Assembly: GCA_946482585.1 (NCBI GenBank)
Contig: CAMLSI010000369.1
Location: 1-5,452 of the forward strand
Reading direction: 5' to 3'
Source: an uncultured Lysobacteraceae bacterium
GTDB taxonomy: Bacteria; Pseudomonadota; Gammaproteobacteria; Xanthomonadales; Rhodanobacteraceae
DNA: 5,452 nt
Below, in pieces: positions 1-5,452 of the stretch. Under the pieces are notes generated by a model. That model was not told the DNA's origin. It did no database searches and saw only the letters and a program-made list of their open reading frames with translations. The translations under genes and the position numbers were made by a program. Numbering within the stretch: the first letter of the stretch is position 1; each line of letters begins with the position of its first letter.

Positions 1-1313
1 TCCGGATCGACCTTGTCGAGCGTGTCGTCGGCGGTGTGGTGATAGTCGAAATAGCGCGTGCCGTCGTTGGTCAGGCTCAGTGCGGCCATGCCCTCGGCGT
101 GCATCGGACTCAGGTCGGGGCCGCCGTTCGCGCGGCCGCTGCCGCGCTCGCCGCCGAGCGGCGCGAGCACCTGCATCATCGCGTCGATCGCGGGCAAGGC
201 TTCGGGTTTCACGCTGGCGTTGAGACGCCAGATGCGGTCGCTGCCGAAATCCGATTCCGAGCCGAGCACGTGCTGCGCGACCTCGTTCTTGTGTGCGGCG
301 GCGTAGGCCTTGCCGCCGTAGAGGCCGGCTTCCTCGTTCGCAAACGCGACCACGCGGATCGTGCGCCTGGGCGGCTGCCGCAGGTCGCCGATCAGCGCGC
401 CTGCGGCCATGCCGATCGCGACGCCGGCGCCGTCGTCGATCGCGCCGGTGCCGAGATCCCAGGAATCCAGATGGCCGCCCATGATCACGACTTCGTCGGG
501 CTTCTCGCTGCCGCGGATCTCGGCGATGACGTTCGCGCCGGTGTAGTCGCCTTCGACGCCGCAGTCGAGCTGCAATTTCATCTGCACGGGCTGGCCGCGG
601 CGCACCGCGGCTTCGATGAGGTCGGCGTCGGGATTGGATACGGCCGCGGCGGGAATGCGCTTGCCGTCGGGCTCCCATTGCGTCACGCCGGTATGCGGCA
701 GGCGGTGGCTGTCGGTGCCGGCCGAGCGCAGCACGAATGCGGCGGCGCCGAGCGTGGCCGCGATCGCCGGCCCGCGGCTGCGCACCGACGAGCCGATGCC
801 GTAGTCGTGGCCGTCCTTGTGCGCGCGCATGCGTGCGCTGACGAACGCGATCTTGCCTTTGACGTCGTCGCTCCTGGCCGCCTTCAATGCATCGAGGCTG
901 TCGAAGAACACGATGGGGGCGGTGATGCCGCCCTTGGGCGTCGCCGGCGAATAGCCGAGCGCCGTCACGGCGAGATGTTGCGCGAACGGTGCGACGAGCG
1001 ATGCGCTTTCGCTGCGGCGCACCCATTTCGGATAGGTGACGGGTTCGGTCCAGACCTTGTCGTAGCCGAGCGCCTTGAACTTCGCGACGGCCCAGTCGCG
1101 CGCCTTCTGGTCGTTGGCGCCGCCCGCCAGGCGCGGCCCGACTTCGGTCGTCAGCGACTCGAGCACGGCATAAGCCCGCTTGTCCGCGAGCGCCTTGTCG
1201 CGCAACGCGATGGCCTGCTTGACCGCGGCATCGGGCACGGTCGTGATCGTGGCGGCGGACGCGCTCGCCGACAGCAGGGCGATCAGTACGCAGGGCAGGG
1301 CACGCAGCATCAT
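1..1313 (-). CDS. Exported M28 family zinc peptidase, carboxypeptidase Q-like (3' end beyond window)
   Basis: This is a probable di-zinc exopeptidase that removes residues from peptides outside the cytoplasm. The 437 residues present begin with a signal peptide: a short basic start, a hydrophobic stretch to about residue 15, and an A-S-A site near residue 20. A protease-associated-like insert lies around 110-250. The peptidase core follows, with H281, D283 and the DDG motif (bridging D293), the catalytic pair E327-E328, D355 in S-E-S-D-F-G, and H425/H426 in Y-H-H-T. Spacings from H281 to D293, E327, D355 and H425 equal those I recall for human carboxypeptidase Q (290, 302, 336, 364, 434), so all metal ligands appear present. 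The ATG at 1313 is preceded by GGAG eight bases upstream (complement of 1322-1325); a second ATG follows directly. The family is usually about 460-500 residues, so only a short C-terminal tail is probably missing. It is divergent from the propeller genes. Substrate is unknown; an aminopeptidase role is equally possible. Confidence 0.93.
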   Translation of the reverse strand, partial: MMLRALPCVLIALLSASASAATITTVPDAAVKQAIALRDKALADKRAYAVLESLTTEVGPRLAGGANDQKARDWAVAKFKALGYDKVWTEPVTYPKWVRRSESASLVAPFAQHLAVTALGYSPATPKGGITAPIVFFDSLDALKAARSDDVKGKIAFVSARMRAHKDGHDYGIGSSVRSRGPAIAATLGAAAFVLRSAGTDSHRLPHTGVTQWEPDGKRIPAAAVSNPDADLIEAAVRRGQPVQMKLQLDCGVEGDYTGANVIAEIRGSEKPDEVVIMGGHLDSWDLGTGAIDDGAGVAIGMAAGALIGDLRQPPRRTIRVVAFANEEAGLYGGKAYAAAHKNEVAQHVLGSESDFGSDRIWRLNASVKPEALPAIDAMMQVLAPLGGERGSGRANGGPDLSPMHAEGMAALSLTNDGTRYFDYHHTADDTLDKVDP

Positions 1314-1462
1314 GGGCGCAGCTCCGAAAGGCAAAGCGCCAATGCTGCCACGCGATGCCGCGCGGGGATCTAGGACTATCGTCATGGATCGAGGGCGGAC
1401 GACGCGTGTCGGTGTCCTCCGGGACAGTCCGCATCCGTTTCGCGGCGGGGCGCCTATGTTCC

Positions 1463-2126
1463 GTTCCGCCGAGCGCGCGAAGCGCCATCGATGCGTCGGG
1501 CAACAGCGTCTATGTTTCGTCCGATGCGGGGCGCAGTTGGAGCGATGCCAGCGTAGGCCTGCACGCAGCGTCGCGTCGCGCTCTGGCTTTCAGCGCCGAT
1601 CCGGACGGGCAGGACGTCTCTACCTGCCGCGCAGCGACAACCATGCAGCGAGCTGGGTTGCGACGGGGTTCGGGCTTCCGTTGGGAGACGAGGTTTTCGG
1701 GCGCGATCGCATTCCTCTGGTCGATGTCCCTGGTGCTACGGCCTCGCTGCTGCTTGCCGCCCCCCGACGGAGTTCTGTACGCGAGCATCGACGGCGCAGC
1801 GACCTTCACCGCGCTGTCGCGGCGGTTCGGCGAGCGGGCCCGAACTGACGGGCTGCGACGTGCGCGAACTGCAGGTCGATCTTGCCGTGCCGGACCGGGC
1901 GTATGCGGCCGGTGACGGTGTGGGTTTCGCCTCGGCCCGCATCGATCGGAGCGAGGACGGCGGTTCGAGCTGGCAATGCGTCGCCGCGAACGCGCCAGCG
2001 GCGAAGATCTACGATCTGCGCTGGGACGAGCGCGACCGGTCGCGCCTGATCATGGCCACCGACGACGGCCTCTGGCAGTTGCGCGCACCGTCAGAGAAGA
2101 TCGTCGTCGAAGGTTTCGGCGGCTGA
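1463..2126 (+). pseudogene. Frameshifted remnant of a BNR/Asp-box beta-propeller protein
   Basis: Propeller-like peptide pieces read on in turn from three frames. Frame 2 gives an Asp box S-S-D-A-G-R-S-W at 1517-1540, followed by L-A-F-S-A-D-P-D-G. Near 1605-1617 the sense moves to frame 1, which gives L-Y-L-P-R-S-D-N and a degenerate box ending in W at 1654. At the C6 run 1760-1765 it returns to frame 2, with S-I-D-G-A-A-T-F at 1784-1807. Between about 1817 and 1845 it moves to frame 3, with S-E-D-G-G-S-S-W at 1950-1973, ending at TGA 2124-2126. No single frame spans the region: frame 3 has TAG at 1554, frame 1 has TGA at 1846, and frame 2 closes at 1915. No start, signal peptide or ribosome site is convincing, so the 5' boundary is approximate and the gene is probably truncated there as well. 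It resembles the downstream intact gene in type but I could not align it as a simple duplicate. Sequencing errors are an alternative, though the next 3.2 kb reads cleanly. Confidence 0.72.
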
Positions 2127-2137
2127 TCCGCGGCCTC

Positions 2138-2149
2138 GCTCGCGCGAGC
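2138..2149. repeat. 12-bp perfect palindrome after the pseudogene stop
   Basis: The sequence GCTCGCGCGAGC equals its own reverse complement and lies 11 bases after the TGA at 2126. As RNA it could form a 4-bp GCTC/GAGC stem with a GCGC loop. No T-tract follows, so it is not a standard intrinsic terminator. It may be a relic of one, or chance in GC-rich DNA. Confidence 0.4.
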
Positions 2150-2171
2150 CGGATGATTTCTGCAACATCGC

Positions 2172-2197
2172 CGCCGCTGGCTCCGGCGCCAGCGGCG
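2172..2197 (+). other. GC-rich hairpin, 10-bp perfect stem and 6-base loop, upstream of the propeller gene
   Basis: Bases 2172-2181 (CGCCGCTGGC) are exactly complementary to 2188-2197 (GCCAGCGGCG), with the loop TCCGGC between them. The stem is almost all G:C and should be very stable in RNA. It lies 46 bases past the pseudogene stop and 35 bases before the chosen ATG at 2233. The bases that follow (CTACGATGAC) contain no T-run, which argues against a canonical Rho-independent terminator. It may end leftover transcription of the decayed gene, or act as a 5' leader structure if transcription of the large gene starts upstream of it. The structure is seen; either function is inference. Confidence 0.55.
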
Positions 2198-2202
2198 CTA
2201 CG

Positions 2203-2219
2203 ATGACTGCCGTAGTCAT
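2203..2219. promoter_or_regulatory. Spaced inverted repeat ATGACT-N5-AGTCAT, possible operator
   Basis: The arms 2203-2208 (ATGACT) and 2214-2219 (AGTCAT) are perfect inverted copies separated by GCCGT. This 17-base dyad ends two bases before the Shine-Dalgarno-like run and 13 bases before the ATG at 2233. Its length and symmetry fit a binding site for a dimeric regulator, or a weak RNA hairpin next to the ribosome site. No regulator gene or second convincing copy is visible, so the role is a guess. Confidence 0.35.
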
Positions 2220-2221
2220 TC

Positions 2222-2227
2222 GGGGGA
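2222..2227 (+). promoter_or_regulatory. Ribosome-binding site that decides the propeller gene start
   Basis: A GGGGGA run ends five bases before the ATG at 2233. An in-frame ATG at 2203 is also available, but it has no purine-rich run in front of it and sits inside the dyad repeat. Starting at 2233 also gives a compact export signal, so it is preferred. Confidence 0.6.
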
Positions 2228-2232
2228 CGACG

Positions 2233-5200
2233 ATGGCATCGGGCTGGCGGTGGATTTCAGTGGGCGCGGCGTGCGCCGCGATCGCAGGTTGTATCTCGCA
2301 GCCCCGCTTCGCCGGCGAGGTCGGGCGCGGAGACGAACACCGCAGCGCTGCCGAATACCTGCGCGAGGAGCGCGCCGAGCAGCGCGCGCGCGTCAGCGGC
2401 GCGCTCGAGCGCGCGCAGTTGTTCGCCGCGCGGCGCCTGCCCGCGGGCGAGACCGAACTGCAGCCGGCACGGTGGTTCCGCGCCGAAGCGCAGATGCGGT
2501 CGATGAAGCGGCACCTGCCGAGCGCCGGGCACAATCCGGTCGGCGGCGCCAAGGCGCAGCCGCAATGGCAATGGCTGGGGCCGGCCAACGCGACGGGCCG
2601 CACGCGCACACTCGAATTCGATCCGCGCAATCCGGACGTGATGTTCGCGGGCGGCGTGTCCGGCGGCGTCTGGAAAAGCACCGATGCGGGTACCAGCTGG
2701 CAGCCGCTGTCCGACGATGCGGCCAACCTCAACATCGGCGCGCTCGCGATCGATCCCGAGCGTCCCGATACGCTCTACGCCGGCACCGGCGAGCTCTATC
2801 GCGACAGCGGCATGCCGTGGTCGCCGATGAGCGGATCGGGGATTCTCAAGAGCGTCGACGGCGGCGCGAGCTGGAGCCCGCTGCTCGCGACGCAGAATGC
2901 GGACTTCCGCTACGTCAGCGACATCGTGTTCAGTCCGCGCGATTCGCGCCGGCTGTACGCGGCGACCAACAGCGGCATCTGGCGTTCGCGCGACGGCGGC
3001 GCAACCTTCGAACGTCTGCTGCGGCCGGCCGACGCGCAGGACCAGCGCCGCTACGAGGGCTGCACCGATCTTGCGATCCGCAGCGATACGCCGCTGGACT
3101 GGCTGCTCGCAACCTGCGCATCGCGCTCGATCGCGGACCGCTACTGGCTGCCCGGTACGGTGACGCCGCCGGCGTGCAGTGGTCCGTGCCCGGCCGCGAT
3201 CTTCCTCAATACCGACGCGGGCAATGCGGGACAGTGGGAAACCGTGCTGTCCGAAGCGGGACAGGGCCGCACACAGATCGACATCCATCGCGCCGATCCG
3301 CGCGTCATCTATGCGGTGGCCGCGAGCATCGCGCCGGGCTTCGACCGCACGGGCGACGGCGTCGGCGACTACGACAACGGCCTGCATGCGTTATGGCGTT
3401 CCGAGGACGGCGGGCGCACCTGGGACGCGCGTCTGCGCAACGATTCGCCGGACATCCTCTCGGCGAGCCTGTTCCAGTTTCACTTCGCGGTGAAGCCGCC
3501 GGCCTGCAGCGATCCGTCGCAGCCGGACTTCTATGCGGCCGGCTGGTACAACAACGCGATCGCGGCCGACCCGCTCGATCGCGACACGGTCTGGGTCGGC
3601 GGCATGACCTTGTTCCGCTCGGTCGACGGCGGCCGGCGCTTCGGGCTCGCGAGCTACTACTTCGCACCCGACGATTCCTACGTGCATCCGGACCAGCACC
3701 GCATCCGTTTCCATCCGCAGTACGACGGCGCCGCGAATCAGCGCCTCTACAGCACGCACGACGGCGGCGTCTCGGTCACCGACAACGCCCGCGCGCCGAT
3801 CGGTTACGGCGATGCGGCGCTCTGCCGCGCGCTCGAAGGCGACCGCGTGCGCTGGCGCGACGCGAGCCGCGGCATGGGCACGACGCAGTTCTATGCGGGC
3901 GCCGTGTTTCCCGACGGTCGCCGCTACCTCGGCGGCACGCAGGACAACGGCACATGGCTCGGCGGCGACACGGCCGGTGCCTACGGCTGGCGTCACGTCT
4001 ACGGCGGCGACGGCGCGTTCGCCGCGGTGAATCCGGCCAACACGAACGTGCTCTATGCGAGCGCGCAGTACATCTCGATCGGCAAGTCCGTCGACGGCGG
4101 CCAGCGCTTCGCCGGCGCGACGCGCGGCCTGAGCGACCAGACCTTGTTCATCATGCCGTACCTGATCGACCCGAACGCGCCGGACCGGCTGTATGCGGGC
4201 GGCCTGCGGCTCTGGCGCACCGACGACGCCGCGGCGGACTGGCGTCCCGCGAGCGCGCGCTTCGGTACCGATTTTTCCAGCCGCACGTCGGCCATCGCGA
4301 TCGCGCCCGGCAATCCGAACCGCATGCTCGTCGGCAACCGCAACGCGATCTTCCGCAGTGGCGCCGCGCTCGCGAGCACGGCGAACACGGTCTGGGCGTC
4401 GAGCGCGCCGCGCGACGGCTGGGTCTCCCGCCTCGCGTTCGATCCGGCGGACAGCAATGTGGCTTATGCGACCTATTCCACGTTTGGTGGCGTGCACGTG
4501 TGGAAGTCAGCCGACGCCGGCGCGAACTGGGAGCCGCTGGACGGCGTCGGCGAAGGCCGCCTGCCCGACGTGCCCGTGCATGCGATCGCGATCAATCCGC
4601 GCAACACGCGCGAGCTCTACATCGGCACCGACCTCGGCCTGTTCGTCTCGCTCGACGGCGGCCAGCACTGGGCGGTGGAGAACACCGGCTACGCCAACGT
4701 CATCACCGAAGACCTCAAGCTCGTCGCGCCGCCGGACGAGCCGCCGCAGTTGTTCGCGTTCACCTACGGCCGCGGCGTCTGGCGCGTGAACCTCGGCGAC
4801 TTCGACGGCCAGCCCGACTACCGCATCGACACGCGCATCGCCGGCATGTGGTGGAACCCGCTGTCCGACGGTCACGGCCTCATGCTCGAGCCGGTCGTCA
4901 TCGACGGCGTGACGCACGTGGTCGCGAGCTGGTTCGTCTATGCCGACGGCGATCCGCTCTGGATGATCGGCGTGGGCCGCGCCGACGGCGCGCGCGTGCG
5001 CGTGCCGGTGGCGGCGAGCCGCGGCGCGAATTTCCCGCCGGATTTCCGCGCGGCCGACGTACAGCAGTACGCCTGGGGCGAGCTCGATCTCGAATTCCGT
5101 TCGCCGCAGCAGGCGACCTTGCGCTGGACCAGTTCGCTGCCGGGTTTCGGCAGCGGCGAACTGGCCATCGAGCCGCTGGTCGCGGCGGCATCGCCCGCCG

Positions 5201-5452
5201 ACGACGCACCCGGCGCGGGCGTGCGTGCCTGCCACAGCGGCAACTGGTTTCAGCCAACACAGAGCGGTCACGGCTTTTTCCTGCACGTGTTCGGCAGCGG
5301 CGATGCGCGTCAGCTCGTCGCGGTCTGGTACGTATTCGATCGCGGCAAGCCGCTGTTCCTCGTCGGCGCCGGGCCGATCGCCGGCGACGCGGCGACGCTG
5401 ACGCTCGGCATCACGCGCGGTCCGGATTTTCCGCCCGACTACCGCGCGGCCG
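2233..5452 (+). CDS. Large exported BNR/Asp-box beta-propeller protein with C-terminal tandem repeats (3' end beyond window)
   Basis: The frame is open for 1073 codons to the right edge. The N-terminus is hydrophobic with I17-A18-G19-C20, which fits a lipobox; an ordinary signal peptide is the alternative. A charged, probably helical stretch covers about 35-95. The propeller region runs from about W112-LGP to Y845-G-R-G-V-W850. Sialidase-type Asp boxes (S-x-D-x-G-x-x-W/F) are at S149-W156, S207-W214, S252-F259, S390-W397, S463-F470, S619-F626, S759-W766 and S806-W813, with degenerate ones near 328, 510 and 664. About eleven visible repeats over 740 residues suggest two propellers, as in VPS10/sortilin-like and GH74-like proteins. 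Cysteines at 277, 295, 315, 319, 425 and 531 are compatible with disulfides outside the cytoplasm. From 871 there are two Trp/Gly-rich repeats. No catalytic domain can be named, and these proteins are often labelled glycosyl hydrolase from the fold alone. A binding or adhesion role is possible. It lies 106 bases after a related pseudogene. Confidence 0.9.
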   Translation, partial: MASGWRWISVGAACAAIAGCISQPRFAGEVGRGDEHRSAAEYLREERAEQRARVSGALERAQLFAARRLPAGETELQPARWFRAEAQMRSMKRHLPSAGHNPVGGAKAQPQWQWLGPANATGRTRTLEFDPRNPDVMFAGGVSGGVWKSTDAGTSWQPLSDDAANLNIGALAIDPERPDTLYAGTGELYRDSGMPWSPMSGSGILKSVDGGASWSPLLATQNADFRYVSDIVFSPRDSRRLYAATNSGIWRSRDGGATFERLLRPADAQDQRRYEGCTDLAIRSDTPLDWLLATCASRSIADRYWLPGTVTPPACSGPCPAAIFLNTDAGNAGQWETVLSEAGQGRTQIDIHRADPRVIYAVAASIAPGFDRTGDGVGDYDNGLHALWRSEDGGRTWDARLRNDSPDILSASLFQFHFAVKPPACSDPSQPDFYAAGWYNNAIAADPLDRDTVWVGGMTLFRSVDGGRRFGLASYYFAPDDSYVHPDQHRIRFHPQYDGAANQRLYSTHDGGVSVTDNARAPIGYGDAALCRALEGDRVRWRDASRGMGTTQFYAGAVFPDGRRYLGGTQDNGTWLGGDTAGAYGWRHVYGGDGAFAAVNPANTNVLYASAQYISIGKSVDGGQRFAGATRGLSDQTLFIMPYLIDPNAPDRLYAGGLRLWRTDDAAADWRPASARFGTDFSSRTSAIAIAPGNPNRMLVGNRNAIFRSGAALASTANTVWASSAPRDGWVSRLAFDPADSNVAYATYSTFGGVHVWKSADAGANWEPLDGVGEGRLPDVPVHAIAINPRNTRELYIGTDLGLFVSLDGGQHWAVENTGYANVITEDLKLVAPPDEPPQLFAFTYGRGVWRVNLGDFDGQPDYRIDTRIAGMWWNPLSDGHGLMLEPVVIDGVTHVVASWFVYADGDPLWMIGVGRADGARVRVPVAASRGANFPPDFRAADVQQYAWGELDLEFRSPQQATLRWTSSLPGFGSGELAIEPLVAAASPADDAPGAGVRACHSGNWFQPTQSGHGFFLHVFGSGDARQLVAVWYVFDRGKPLFLVGAGPIAGDAATLTLGITRGPDFPPDYRAA
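4843..5055 (+). repeat. C-terminal G-x-W...GHG protein repeat, copy 1
   Basis: Encodes residues 871-941 of the large propeller protein. Key residues are G871, W873, P876, G880-H881-G882, W900, P908-L909, G913, G915 and the closing R930-G-A-N-F-P-P-D-F-R-A-A. After the core, the unit continues with W948-G949 and a beta-rich tail to about 985. Such units recur at the C-termini of secreted proteins in Lysobacterales as I know them; their function is not established to my knowledge. Confidence 0.8.
5239..5451 (+). repeat. C-terminal G-x-W...GHG protein repeat, copy 2 (core only; cut by window edge)
   Basis: Encodes residues 1003-1073, exactly 132 residues (396 bases) after copy 1. Hand alignment without gaps gives 26 identities in 71 positions, including G1003, W1005, P1008, G1012-H-G, W1032, G1038, P1040-L, G1045, G1047 and R1062-G-P-D-F-P-P-D-Y-R-A-A. 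A short Ala/Pro/Asp-rich linker at about 987-998 separates it from copy 1. The tail of this copy, expected to include a WG pair near residue 1080, lies outside the window. Confidence 0.8.

Noticed and set aside
36..1373. Long plus-strand open frame opposite the M28 peptidase
   Set aside because: It is antisense to a gene with all catalytic residues, has low-complexity Ala/Arg/Gly/Val composition, and is a typical shadow in GC-rich DNA.
1372..1385. AGGAC-TATC-GTCAT as a second copy of the 2203-2219 dyad
   Set aside because: One arm has a mismatch and the spacing differs (4 versus 7 bases between the five-base arms), so it is not a convincing shared operator.
2203..2232. Alternative in-frame start at 2203 for the propeller protein
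   Set aside because: It has no Shine-Dalgarno-like sequence before it, would sit inside the dyad, and would lengthen the export signal by ten residues. The ATG at 2233 has GGGGGA at good spacing.
2233..4800. Assignment as a sialidase or GH74 xyloglucanase
   Set aside because: Asp boxes are structural and occur in many propellers. I could not identify a sialidase arginine triad or GH74 catalytic aspartates with confidence.
2257..5286. Three long minus-strand open frames (2257-3387, 3391-4497, 4507-5286) opposite the propeller gene
   Set aside because: All lie in one antisense frame, are rich in Arg/Ala/Val and show no recognisable motif. The plus strand carries clear Asp boxes throughout.
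1..5452. Defence system, mobile element, CRISPR array or RNA gene
   Set aside because: No direct-repeat array, transposase, integrase, nuclease or structured RNA signature was seen on either strand.

Overview
The window is GC-rich (clearly above 60% by eye), with strong G/C preference at third codon positions. It looks like a bacterial chromosomal segment. The protein types fit a gammaproteobacterium of the Lysobacterales (Xanthomonadales) group: a secreted BNR/Asp-box beta-propeller protein with C-terminal G-x-W-x-x-P...G-H-G repeats, next to an exported M28 peptidase. The taxonomic guess comes from family knowledge and is only moderately secure.

There are three protein-coding units. Positions 1-1313 (minus strand) carry an exported M28 zinc peptidase of the carboxypeptidase Q type, cut off by the left edge just after its last metal-ligand histidine. 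Positions about 1463-2126 (plus strand) hold a decayed BNR/Asp-box gene whose recognisable pieces lie in all three plus-strand frames. Positions 2233-5452 (plus strand) carry a large intact exported Asp-box propeller protein of at least 1073 residues, running off the right edge. It has a possible lipobox and a tandem repeat with an exact 132-residue period at its C-terminal side.

Between the pseudogene stop and the large gene, about 106 bases hold a 12-bp palindrome, a perfect 10-bp-stem hairpin, a separate 6-bp spaced dyad and a purine-rich ribosome-binding site. The 149 bases between the peptidase start and the pseudogene hold only the peptidase's Shine-Dalgarno-like site; I could not defend a promoter there.

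The peptidase and the propeller genes are divergent, so they are not one operon. Both products appear to be exported, so the locus fits a cell-envelope or secreted-protein neighbourhood, but no shared pathway is demonstrated. I see no tRNA, rRNA, CRISPR array, transposase or defence-system gene.
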